This document shows, one piece after another, positions 17,126-24,691 of a stretch of 64,000 nt of DNA. Origin of the DNA: Gammaproteobacteria bacterium (GTDB lineage Bacteria > Pseudomonadota > Gammaproteobacteria > Burkholderiales > Nitrosomonadaceae); contig CP054179.1 of NCBI GenBank assembly GCA_015709615.1, forward strand, positions 1,922,001 to 1,986,000. The letters are read 5' to 3'. The position numbers and the translations under genes were made by a program. The notes beneath the pieces were generated by a model. The model was not told the origin of the DNA. It saw nothing but the letters and a program-made list of their open reading frames with translations, and ran no database searches. Numbering within the stretch: the first letter of the stretch is position 1; the number at the start of each line of letters is the position of its first letter.

Positions 17126-18328
17126 ATGTTTGCTGATCGCGTTTTATCCGGCATGCGGCCCACCGGCAGCCTGCATTTGGGACACTATCATGGCGTATTA
17201 AAGAATTGGGTGAAGTTGCAGCAGCAATACGAATGCCTGTTTTTTGTCGCCGATTGGCATGCTTTGACAACCCATTACGATACGCCGGAAATCATCGAGC
17301 AAAATGTCTGGGACATGGTTATCGATTGGCTGGCCGCGGGTGTCGATCCGTCGCAGGCGATTCTGTTCATTCAATCCAAAGTACCGGCGCATGCCGAGCT
17401 ATATCTGCTGCTGTCGATGATGACGCCGCTCGGCTGGCTGGAACGCGTGCCGACGTATAAGGATCAGCAGGAAAAATTGTCCGAGAAGGATCTCAGTACC
17501 TACGGTTTTCTTGGCTATCCGTTGCTGCAAAGCGCGGATATTCTGATTTACCGCGCCAATCTGGTTCCGGTCGGTGAAGACCAAGCACCGCATCTGGAAT
17601 TCACGCGTGAAATCGCGCGCCGCTTCAATCATATTTACGGCAAGGAACCCGGCTTTGAAGAAAAAGCGGAAGCGGCAATCAAAAAGCTGGGATCGAAGAA
17701 ATCCAAACTGTATACCGAGCTGCGCACGTTGTATCAGGAGCAGGGCGACGAAAATGCATTGGAAGAAGCGCGGTCGTTGCTGAACGAACAACAGAATTTG
17801 AGTCTGGGTGACCGGGAGCGCTTGTTCGGTTATCTGGAAGGCGGCGGCAAAATGATTCTGGCCGAACCGGAAACATTGCTGACTGAAGCCTCGCGTATGC
17901 CGGGGCTGGACGGCCAGAAAATGTCTAAATCGTATAACAACACCATCAGTCTGCGCGAAGATCCGGAAAGCATCCGCAAAAAAGTGCGCACCATGCCGAC
18001 CGACCCGGCAAGGGTACGGCGCAGCGATCCGGGCGATCCGGCCAAGTGTCCGGTATGGCAGTTCCATCTGGTGTATTCCGACGACAAAACCCGCGAATGG
18101 GTACAATGGGGTTGCAAGAACGCCGAAATCGGCTGCCTGGATTGCAAAACACCGGTGATCGATAAAATCCTCGCGGAGCAAGCGCCTATGTATGAACGCA
18201 TCAAAAAGTACGAAGAGGATCCGACTTTGGTGCGCAACATCATCGCCGATGGCTGCGAAAAAGCCAACAAGCTGGCGGAAGAAACCATGCGTGATATCCG
18301 CGAAGCAATGGGGCTTAATTATTCATAG
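17126..18328 (+). CDS. trpS: Tryptophan--tRNA ligase
   Basis: A 400-residue class I aminoacyl-tRNA synthetase that charges tRNA-Trp. The HIGH-like motif is SLHLGHYHG near residue 17, and the KMSKS motif is GQKMSKSYNN near residue 265. The protein is longer than the E. coli enzyme (334) because of an insert around residues 180-250. The C-terminal part holds a cysteine cluster (WGCKNAEIGCLDCK) that could bind a metal or an iron-sulfur cluster, as in other long TrpS forms. It lies 26 bp after the M50 peptidase gene. Confidence 0.95.
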   Translation: MFADRVLSGMRPTGSLHLGHYHGVLKNWVKLQQQYECLFFVADWHALTTHYDTPEIIEQNVWDMVIDWLAAGVDPSQAILFIQSKVPAHAELYLLLSMMTPLGWLERVPTYKDQQEKLSEKDLSTYGFLGYPLLQSADILIYRANLVPVGEDQAPHLEFTREIARRFNHIYGKEPGFEEKAEAAIKKLGSKKSKLYTELRTLYQEQGDENALEEARSLLNEQQNLSLGDRERLFGYLEGGGKMILAEPETLLTEASRMPGLDGQKMSKSYNNTISLREDPESIRKKVRTMPTDPARVRRSDPGDPAKCPVWQFHLVYSDDKTREWVQWGCKNAEIGCLDCKTPVIDKILAEQAPMYERIKKYEEDPTLVRNIIADGCEKANKLAEETMRDIREAMGLNYS

Positions 18329-18352
18329 CAGTTCGTCGGTTTCCGGTCGGCC

Positions 18353-19156
18353 ATGAATTCGGCCATTGATACTGCGGCAGTTCAACCGGTTGCCCGGATT
18401 TGCGGCGAACCGCTGCTGGAAATCCCGCAAGATTTGTATATTCCGCCGGATGCGCTGGAAGTTTTTTTGGATACTTTCCAAGGCCCGCTTGATCTGCTGC
18501 TGTATCTGATCCGCAAGCACAATCTGAACATTCTCGATATTCCGATGGCCGAGCTTACGCTGCAATACATGACGTATGTCGAGATGATGCGCGTCGATCA
18601 GCTCGAGCTGGCGGCTGAATACCTGCTGATGACTGCTTTGCTGATCGAAATCAAGTCGCGCATGCTATTGCCGGCTCCTAAAGCGGAACCGGAAGGTGAG
18701 GAGCGTGATCCGCGCGCCGAATTGGTGCGGCGCTTGTTGGAATACGAGCAAATGAAAAAAGTCGCCGAACGCTTGAATGAAATTCCGCAAGCCGAGCGCG
18801 ACTTCAGTGTCGTCCAGGTTTGGATCGAACAAAAAAACGAAGAGCAACTGCCGCATATCGATAAGGACGACCTGCGCAATGCTTGGGTTGCAATTTTGGC
18901 GCGCGCAAAAGTCAACCGGCACCACCAGATCAAGCGCGAAACCCTGTCCGTGCGCGCGTATATGAGTCAAGTGCTGCGCGACCTGCGCGGGCGTCAGCAA
19001 GTTGAGTTTTACGATCTATTCAGTCCCGCGGCTACGGTTGCGGAAGTGGTGGTCACTTTCCTGGCCATTCTGGAACTGGCCAAGGAATTGCTGCTGGAAA
19101 TTTCACAATCCCCCGATGATGCAATGATTTATGTCCGAGCCATTGACGCCGCTTGA
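18353..19156 (+). CDS. scpA: Segregation and condensation protein A
   Basis: A 267-residue kleisin that bridges the SMC heads with ScpB in chromosome condensation. The N-terminal signature is FQGPLDLLLYLIRKHNLNILDIPM (part quoted: GPLDLLLYLIRKH), followed by the helix AAEYLLMTALLIEIKSRMLLP, a charged linker (KAEPEGEERDPR) and a C-terminal winged helix (VTFLAILELAKELLLEISQ). It overlaps scpB by 26 bp, the normal operon arrangement. Confidence 0.95.
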   Translation: MNSAIDTAAVQPVARICGEPLLEIPQDLYIPPDALEVFLDTFQGPLDLLLYLIRKHNLNILDIPMAELTLQYMTYVEMMRVDQLELAAEYLLMTALLIEIKSRMLLPAPKAEPEGEERDPRAELVRRLLEYEQMKKVAERLNEIPQAERDFSVVQVWIEQKNEEQLPHIDKDDLRNAWVAILARAKVNRHHQIKRETLSVRAYMSQVLRDLRGRQQVEFYDLFSPAATVAEVVVTFLAILELAKELLLEISQSPDDAMIYVRAIDAA

Positions 19157-19763
19157 TTATCACCCGCTGGATACACTCGATTCGCTCAGTCCCGGTAAAA
19201 CCAAGCAAATTCTCGAAGCGGCCTTGTTCACCACGCAAGAGCCATTGTCCGTCAGCGAATTGCGAAAATTATTCAATGATGAATTAAGCGCTGCAGTATT
19301 AACCAATTTGCTGAAGGAAATCCGGGATCAATGGCGCGATAGCGGGGTGGAACTGGTTAACGTGGCCAGCGGCTGGCGTTTCCAGACCAAAGCGGACATG
19401 CAACCGTATTTGGAGCGTTTGACGCCGCAAAAAGCGCCGCGCTATTCGCGCGCGGTTCTGGAAACGCTCGCCATCATCGCTTACCGCCAGCCGGTCACCC
19501 GTGGCGATATCGAAGAAATCCGCGGCGTCAGCGTTTCCAGTTCGGTGCTTAAAACACTCACATCCCGTGGTTGGATTGAGGAGGTCGGACACCGCAATGT
19601 GCCGGGAAAACCGGCGCTGTTGGCCACGACCGCGCATTTTCTCGACGATCTGAATCTGCGCTCACTCGACGAACTGCCGCCGCTGGAAGAGATGAAATCG
19701 CTACTTGAGTCCGGTGAAAATCAGCACTTGCCGTTGGAGCAACCGGATGACTCCGGTCATTGA
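19131..19763 (+). CDS. scpB: Segregation and condensation protein B
   Basis: A 210-residue ScpB with two winged-helix domains: QILEAALFTTQEPLSVSELRKLF opens domain 1 and RAVLETLAIIAYRQPVTRGDIEEIRGVSVSSSVLKTL (quoted in part: LAIIAYRQPVTRGDIEEIRG) is the family hallmark in domain 2. It dimerises and binds ScpA and the SMC complex. The stop codon is immediately followed by the terminal inverted repeat of a 140-bp element, so the extreme C-terminus may have been set by that insertion. Confidence 0.94.
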   Translation: MSEPLTPLDYHPLDTLDSLSPGKTKQILEAALFTTQEPLSVSELRKLFNDELSAAVLTNLLKEIRDQWRDSGVELVNVASGWRFQTKADMQPYLERLTPQKAPRYSRAVLETLAIIAYRQPVTRGDIEEIRGVSVSSSVLKTLTSRGWIEEVGHRNVPGKPALLATTAHFLDDLNLRSLDELPPLEEMKSLLESGENQHLPLEQPDDSGH

Positions 19764-19903
19764 GGAAGCTCTGAAAAAGGTAGCGAGCGACGGCCAGGCA
19801 AGGCGAAATCAGGCGAAAAAGCGGGGTTTACGATAAGTAAATGAGCATTTTGAGCTTGGTTTCAACGCAGCATGACCGAGCGCAGTAGTTTTTCAGAGCT
19901 TCC
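19764..19903. mobile_element. MITE-like element with 15-bp perfect terminal inverted repeats
   Basis: A 140-bp non-coding element bounded by GGAAGCTCTGAAAAA and its exact reverse complement. It has no transposase, so it would be a non-autonomous element. It fills exactly the space between two convergent genes: the scpB stop codon ends one base before it and the inositol monophosphatase stop begins one base after it. No target-site duplication is evident. The termini could also fold as a long hairpin and act as a terminator for both genes. Confidence 0.65.
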
Positions 19904-20731
19904 CTAAGATTTTGCCGCTTGCTGCGCTTCGATGAGTGTGGGTGTCAGATGCGGCGCGATCACTTGCAGCAAATGCCCGAAAACTTTCGGGTTGCCCGCC
20001 ACGATCTGACCGCTTTCCAGTTGCGTTTCATTGCCTTGCAAATCGCCGACCAAACCGCCGGCTTCGGTGATTAACAAACACCCGGCGGCCATATCCCACG
20101 GCGCCAGACCGATTTCCCAAAAACCATCGTAACGGCCGCAAGCGACGTATGCGAGATCCAGCGCGGCGGATCCCGGACGGCGGATTCCGGCGATGCGCGG
20201 CACGAGGTCTTTCAGCATGGCAAAATAAGCATCGATGTGTGTCAGATCGCGGAACGGCAAGCCGGTGCCGATCAAGCAATCGTCCAGCTTGGTGCGCTTA
20301 CTGACACGAATGCGGCGGTCGTTCAGAAAAGCGCCGCTGCCTCGGCTGGCGGTAAACAATTCATTCAAGTTCGGATCGTAAACTACCGCGTGAGTGAGCA
20401 CACCTTTATGCTTAAGCGCAATCGAAACCGAATATTTGGGAAATCCATGCAGAAAATTGGTCGTGCCGTCGAGCGGATCGATAATCCACTGATATTCGGA
20501 GTTCTCATGATCACCCTGTTGCCCGCTTTCTTCCGCCAGAATCGCATGATCGGGATAAGCCGCCTGCAACACCTTGATAATCGCTGCTTCAGCGGCGCCG
20601 TCCACCTCGCTGACATAATCGCTGTGCGACTTTTTCGATACCGTGAGCAAATCCAGATTTTTGGATGCTTGATTGATGATACTGCCGGCGCGGCGCGCGG
20701 CTTTCACCGCGATGGTCAACATGGGATGCAT
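19904..20731 (-). CDS. suhB: Inositol monophosphatase family protein (SuhB-like)
   Basis: A 275-residue Li+-sensitive, Mg2+-dependent phosphatase. Metal motifs are the Glu in LAEESG, WIIDPLDGTTNFLHG near residue 85, and PWDMAAGCLLITEAGG near residue 220. SuhB dephosphorylates inositol-1-phosphate and in E. coli also takes part in rRNA transcription antitermination. The stop codon abuts the MITE-like element. The last residues (LIEAQQAAKS) may therefore be affected by the insertion boundary. Confidence 0.9.
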   Translation of the reverse strand: MHPMLTIAVKAARRAGSIINQASKNLDLLTVSKKSHSDYVSEVDGAAEAAIIKVLQAAYPDHAILAEESGQQGDHENSEYQWIIDPLDGTTNFLHGFPKYSVSIALKHKGVLTHAVVYDPNLNELFTASRGSGAFLNDRRIRVSKRTKLDDCLIGTGLPFRDLTHIDAYFAMLKDLVPRIAGIRRPGSAALDLAYVACGRYDGFWEIGLAPWDMAAGCLLITEAGGLVGDLQGNETQLESGQIVAGNPKVFGHLLQVIAPHLTPTLIEAQQAAKS

Positions 20732-20841
20732 AGTTTTGATTCGGAAATTACAAGAAGCGCGATTTTAATATGAATCGATTATGCTCGCTTGATTTTGTCG
20801 CTTTGCGGAGTATCCATTCGCGATCAACTCAACTGCAGAAA

Positions 20842-20878
20842 ATAAAAAAAACCGCATTCCGGTTTGGGAATGCGGTTC
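20842..20878 (-). terminator. Rho-independent terminator after the PEP-CTERM gene
   Basis: Perfect 10-bp stem ACCGCATTCC / GGAATGCGGT with a 6-nt loop. On the minus strand it is followed by a run of eight T. It lies 24 bp past the PEP-CTERM stop codon. Confidence 0.85.
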
Positions 20879-20901
20879 TTCTAGCGAGCTAAAGCGATGC
20901 T

Positions 20902-21783
20902 TTAGGCGCTGATACGGCGGCGTGCCGAGAAGCCGATCAGACCAAGACCTGCCAGCAACATAGCATAGGTTTCTGGTTCTGGAACGGCCATGATATATTC
21001 ATAACCGATTTTAACTGAATCATTATTAGCGATAGTGCCGAGATTGTAAGCCAGGTTGATTGAATTATCGCCAAATCCGTAACTACCAGCTGCTTGCGCC
21101 GTAGCTAACATTAAACCAGGACTGACAGGGCTGCAGCAGCCAAGTGGATCAACGTAAGGCCGAATCTCAAATGCCCCTGCGCTTGTATTATTTGCTAATG
21201 TGATGATTGCTCCATCGGAAGTTGATGCCGAAACCGAGGAATCACTCGTGCCTGTCGCGTTAATGACATTGAACGTGCCATTTCCCAGACCAGCTCCCCT
21301 TCCTTGATCCGGATCAAAGCCAACGCCCCAATGCACGTCTGTAGCAACTGAACCGGTCAAGTTCGTCAACTGAACCATAACGGAAACATGGCCAGGCGCA
21401 GTAATGCTGACTGTTTCAAGAAAACCCCAACCGCCAACAACACCACCTAAATTCGTAGTGACTGATATCGGGCCGCCGATAGGCCCAAAGGTTGTTGAAG
21501 TAAATGGATTGCTGAGTGTTACTTCATCGCCTACTGCGACAGTTACTCCATTGGCCTCAAGCGTATAGTTGGAGGCTAAAGTATCCCAGTTAACGAATTC
21601 CCTTCCCAAGTAACTCAGACCGACACCACCTGGTTGAAAATAACCGGCATCAGCAATCGTAGTAGCGGTACCGGCGCCGTCTGAAAGAAAAGCTGGCGCA
21701 GCTTGCGCGCTCGTAACAAATGTACCGCATATGGCCAGCGCTACTGCTGTTGAAATGTGGCTTTTTTTCATTTCGAATTTCAT
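20902..21783 (-). CDS. PEP-CTERM sorting domain protein
   Basis: A 293-residue exported protein. The signal peptide is at the N-terminus (MKKSHISTAVALAICGTFVTSAQA). The C-terminus is a textbook PEP-CTERM tail: VPEPETYAMLLAGLGLIGFSARRR, quoted in part as VPEPETYAMLLAGLGLIG followed by ARRR. Exosortase (EpsH) would cut or process at PEP and pass the protein to the cell surface or exopolysaccharide matrix. The middle ~230 residues are beta-rich and low in charge with a CC pair (LGCCSP), of unknown function. AAGGAG precedes the start. No exosortase gene lies in the window, so it must be encoded elsewhere. Confidence 0.88.
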   Translation of the reverse strand: MKFEMKKSHISTAVALAICGTFVTSAQAAPAFLSDGAGTATTIADAGYFQPGGVGLSYLGREFVNWDTLASNYTLEANGVTVAVGDEVTLSNPFTSTTFGPIGGPISVTTNLGGVVGGWGFLETVSITAPGHVSVMVQLTNLTGSVATDVHWGVGFDPDQGRGAGLGNGTFNVINATGTSDSSVSASTSDGAIITLANNTSAGAFEIRPYVDPLGCCSPVSPGLMLATAQAAGSYGFGDNSINLAYNLGTIANNDSVKIGYEYIMAVPEPETYAMLLAGLGLIGFSARRRISA

Positions 21784-22076
21784 AATTATTACTCCTTATT
21801 TTAAATTCTAAGACCACTAAATTTAATTAATTTCATATATATATGCATCCCTCTTTTTTGAGGGTATGCATATTTTGTCGATAAAATATCCCTATTGCAA
21901 TAAGGATTTTGCTTATTTTTAAAATTTTTTATTTTGTGAAAAAATTTATTTTTGGAGTTTACGACAAATCATTTATATTCAATTTATTGATCGTTGCGAA
22001 AATAATGATATTTAATAAAAATATTTCATGATTTATGACAGTGGGTTCTGAAATTTATCAATAGCTAAAAATTTTT
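21784..22076. other. AT-rich intergenic leader of the PEP-CTERM gene
   Basis: About 290 bp, very rich in A and T. It contains an imperfect hairpin at ~21843-21874 (ATGCATCCCTC, T6 loop, GAGGGTATGCAT) that would lie in the 5' leader of the PEP-CTERM transcript. I see no gene and no clear sigma-54 site. Confidence 0.4.
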
Positions 22077-22100
22077 GGATCTTCGGAAGTTAAACACTTG
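22077..22100 (+). mobile_element. Degraded IS1595-type terminal sequence (scar)
   Basis: GGATCTTCGGAAGTTAAACA and the following bases match the left end of the intact IS at 38748 (GGGTCTTAGGAAGTTAAGCA) at about 22 of 26 positions. No transposase remains. It lies directly at the 5' break point of the decayed response-regulator copy, suggesting that an insertion or IS-mediated deletion removed the first half of that gene. Confidence 0.55.
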
Positions 22101-22411
22101 CACTTCGCACCGGAGCGGCCGGTTATATCAGCAAACACCATTCTCTTGAATCGCTGTTACAAGCCATCATTGCGATTCACGCCGGTGTAACCTGGTTTGA
22201 CCGAGACGCCACCACGCCTGAGCCGCATACCGCACTAGCAGCTTTTCGGTTCAACCTAAATTCAGCAATTGCGGACGCCGCATCGCCTTTCTGGCTAGCC
22301 AAGATTCATCAGCCGTGGAAATCAGCTCGCAATTCGATATTACAAAAAAAACCATTTGCAATCAATTGTATAAAAATCGGTGCGGAGAAGTAAATTGAAT
22401 TATGTCTGAAA
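22101..22411 (+). pseudogene. Decayed LuxR-family response regulator, paralogue of the gene at 22701
   Basis: Conceptual translation from 22106 gives RTGAAGYISKHHSLESLLQ, matching RSGAMGIISKHHSSDLLLK of the intact neighbour, then IAIHAG(V)TWFDRD. After a frameshift near 22262, another frame gives RRIAFLASQDSSAVEISSQ and ITKKTICNQLY, matching RHIAYLACKGLSAKEISAQ and VTEKTVRNQLS. A 2-base deletion further on breaks the tail. The receiver N-terminus is missing. This is a remnant of a tandem duplication. The homology continues past the stop into the promoter-like module at 22451. Confidence 0.82.
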
Positions 22412-22450
22412 ACCTATCAATTCAAATTCTTCCAATAATCCTACAAAATC

Positions 22451-22562
22451 GGGACATTTTGTCAGAGAAAATTTCGAAAATGGCATTTTTTTGGGATAAA
22501 TGCCTTCTGTTTGTCAGCCTGTAAATTTGATAAAATTTACACCAAATTAAATAGATAGAATA
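22451..22562 (+). promoter_or_regulatory. Promoter-like module, copy A (before the response regulator)
   Basis: Contains GGGACATTTT at 22451, AAATGCC at 22498, TTGATAAAAT at 22527 and ATTAA at 22546. The spacings AAATGMC-N22-TTGATAAAAT-N9-ATTAA are identical in copies C (23397) and B (28862). The intact response-regulator gene starts ~140 bp downstream. Confidence 0.5.
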
Positions 22563-22700
22563 ATTAATCTCGATAATCTATTTATACATAATAAGTCTCG
22601 CATAAATGCGAGACTACAATTGCTCCCGATCGGGCTCCGTGAATAATTCAACCCTTCCTTATCGAGGGTTTTATACAACTTTATAAAAACACGAAAAATC

Positions 22701-23429
22701 ATGGTTGAGGAGTCTCACGCAAAAATACGCCTTTTGGTGGCTGAAAGTTTTGAGCTTGTTCGCATGGGTTTGCGTTCACTGTTCGAGAATCATTCGGCAA
22801 TCCGTCTTGTGGCGGAAGCCAGCTCAATCGAAGACTTATTCAAATTGGCGGCGCAGCACAAGCCGGATGTCGTTCTGATGGATCTGCAGTTGAGCGGCGG
22901 CCACTATGCTGAGCATATTTCCAAATTACTGCGCGCCTGTCCGCAAAGCAAGGTGCTGGCTTTTTCTCACCAAAACAGCGAACAAACGCATCTGCAAACC
23001 TTTCGTTCCGGCGCGATGGGCATTATCAGTAAGCACCACTCATCCGATTTGTTGTTGAAAGCCATCTTTGCCATTCATGCAGGTCAAATCTGGTTTGATC
23101 GCAATGTGACCAAACTGCTGTGGCAAGCGCAGTTTAATTCGAATTCGTCCACAGAAATGCCGGTGGATGGACGCTTATCGCAGCAGCAACCCAAATTAAG
23201 CGATAGCGAGCGCCATATCGCCTATCTGGCCTGCAAAGGCTTGTCGGCAAAAGAAATCAGTGCGCAATTATTGGTTACGGAAAAAACCGTACGCAATCAA
23301 CTCTCGGTTATTTATAGGAAAATCGGCGTAAAGAAGCAAATAGAGCTATGCCTGAAAGCGCCTATGTATAACTACTTTAAGGAATCCTATCTGTTCGGGA
23401 CATTTTTCCAGAATGATGATGACAAATAG
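22701..23429 (+). CDS. NarL/LuxR-family response regulator
   Basis: A 242-residue two-domain regulator. The receiver domain (residues ~8-125) has the phosphoacceptor Asp61 in VVLMDLQLSGG, the switch Ser in VLAFSHQ and the Lys in GIISKHHS. The first acidic pair is reduced to a single Glu (LLVAESFELV), so metal binding and phosphorylation may be atypical. The LuxR-type HTH is at ~165-230 (LSDSERHIAYLACKGLSAKEI, quoted in part, then TEKTVRNQLSVIYRKI). No histidine kinase lies nearby, so it is an orphan here. It sits upstream of the multicopper-oxidase pair and is its most likely local regulator, by position only. Confidence 0.87.
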   Translation: MVEESHAKIRLLVAESFELVRMGLRSLFENHSAIRLVAEASSIEDLFKLAAQHKPDVVLMDLQLSGGHYAEHISKLLRACPQSKVLAFSHQNSEQTHLQTFRSGAMGIISKHHSSDLLLKAIFAIHAGQIWFDRNVTKLLWQAQFNSNSSTEMPVDGRLSQQQPKLSDSERHIAYLACKGLSAKEISAQLLVTEKTVRNQLSVIYRKIGVKKQIELCLKAPMYNYFKESYLFGTFFQNDDDK

Positions 23430-23522
23430 CTGAAAGATAGCTGCATTTTAAAGTCAAATGACATCTATTTTGCCGAAAATAGATTTGATAAAATCCCGCC
23501 CGCATTAATGATAAATAGAAAG
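23397..23522 (+). promoter_or_regulatory. Promoter-like module, copy C (before the first multicopper oxidase)
   Basis: Starts inside the 3' end of the response-regulator gene with GGGACATTTTT at 23397. AAATGAC lies at 23456, TTGATAAAAT at 23485 and ATTAA at 23504, with the same spacings as copies A and B. The multicopper-oxidase start follows ~140 bp later. Confidence 0.5.
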
Positions 23523-23660
23523 CAATCATCAACTTTTGCAATCTATTGACCAAATCGTGCATCACAAAAAAATCGTAAGTTCACAGGCATTCATTTGCAG
23601 GATGTTTCTTACGCGTTTTCCATTTGTGGTGCACTTTTCACACAAAGGAGGGTGTTTATA

Positions 23661-24653
23661 ATGATGTTTCAATCCAATCAACTGTGGCATATCAAGGAAT
23701 CCCCCGGGGATTCCGTGGCGATGCCAAACGGCGCTTTGTTAAAACAATCGCTTGCTGCAATCTGTCTTGTATCCGCAATGTCGTTTCTGCCAGTGGCAGA
23801 GAGTTCCGCAGCCAATCACATCATACGTTTAACCGCGGAAGAAACGCGCAACGACGGATTCGGCAATAAATTGATGGCATACAAGATGCTAAGCCACATA
23901 GTTGATGGCGCGGACATCACCGGCCGCTACAGTCCTGATGCAACCATTCCCGGACCAACGATCGTGCTGACCGAAGGCGATGTTGTTCATATAACGCTGG
24001 AAAACGCAATTCCGGGCGCATTTACACATACCCCCGGTATCAGCAAACAAGTCAGCGTGCATGTGCACGGCGTCCACTACGACATTCTCAGCGACGGCAC
24101 GCTCAAAGTGATCAACAATCACGACGACGAAGGCGCGGGCGATGGCTTGGAAGCTTCGCACACCACTTACGAATACAAGTGGAATGTAGCGCCTGGAACG
24201 GCAGGCACCTGGGCTTATCACGATCACAATTTTGAAACCCATAATGGCGCCGAAACCAAAGGTCTGTTCGGTGCCATCATCGTTAATCCCGCCGGTTCCG
24301 CCGGATATGCCAAGGAGTATGTGCTCTATCTCGGTGACGATGCTTTCTGGGGCATGGAAATCGATGGCGCAAGCAAACAGCAATCGAAACATGGTGTTAA
24401 TCCATCATTATCCGCCACCAAAAACAGCGATGTCAGATTTCATCTGATTGCATTGGGTACCGACATCCACAATTTTTCATTGAACGGCTATAAATGGTTC
24501 GACCCGGGAACGCGCAACCTGATCGATCAAGCCGCAATCGGCCCGCTCGAGAAGCACGTATTTACCGTAAAAGCTAAAAGCAGCACGCAATACGTTGATA
24601 ACAACTTCTCCAACAAATTGATGGGTATGACCGGTCAATTTATCGTCAAGTAA
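23661..24653 (+). CDS. Exported two-domain multicopper-oxidase-like protein lacking domain-2 copper ligands
   Basis: A 330-residue protein with a signal sequence (~residues 26-51, SLAAICLVSAMSFLPVAESSA). Cupredoxin domain 1 carries two copper His pairs of the trinuclear site: H134/H136 in VHVHG and H187/H189 in TWAYHDHN. In domain 2 the third motif reads DIHNFSLNGYKW: the first (type 1) His is kept, but the two trinuclear His are Ser and Asn. The fourth motif (HCHxxxH) is replaced by QYVDNNFSNKLMGM. Alone it could not build a complete site. The next gene has the opposite set of ligands. ATG 23661 follows AAAGGAGG at a 9-nt distance. A promoter-like module lies upstream. Confidence 0.85.
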   Translation: MMFQSNQLWHIKESPGDSVAMPNGALLKQSLAAICLVSAMSFLPVAESSAANHIIRLTAEETRNDGFGNKLMAYKMLSHIVDGADITGRYSPDATIPGPTIVLTEGDVVHITLENAIPGAFTHTPGISKQVSVHVHGVHYDILSDGTLKVINNHDDEGAGDGLEASHTTYEYKWNVAPGTAGTWAYHDHNFETHNGAETKGLFGAIIVNPAGSAGYAKEYVLYLGDDAFWGMEIDGASKQQSKHGVNPSLSATKNSDVRFHLIALGTDIHNFSLNGYKWFDPGTRNLIDQAAIGPLEKHVFTVKAKSSTQYVDNNFSNKLMGMTGQFIVK

Positions 24654-24691
24654 TTACTTGAAAAAACATACCCAAGTATAAGGATGACACT

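Noticed and set aside
18105..18147. The cysteine cluster of TrpS as a sign of a fused extra domain
   Set aside because: It fits the long TrpS form within normal length, so no fusion is needed.
21878..21887. A fourth copy of the promoter-like module (TCGATAAAAT) upstream of the PEP-CTERM gene
   Set aside because: Neither AAATGMC 29 bp before it nor ATTAA 19 bp after it is present, and it points away from the gene.
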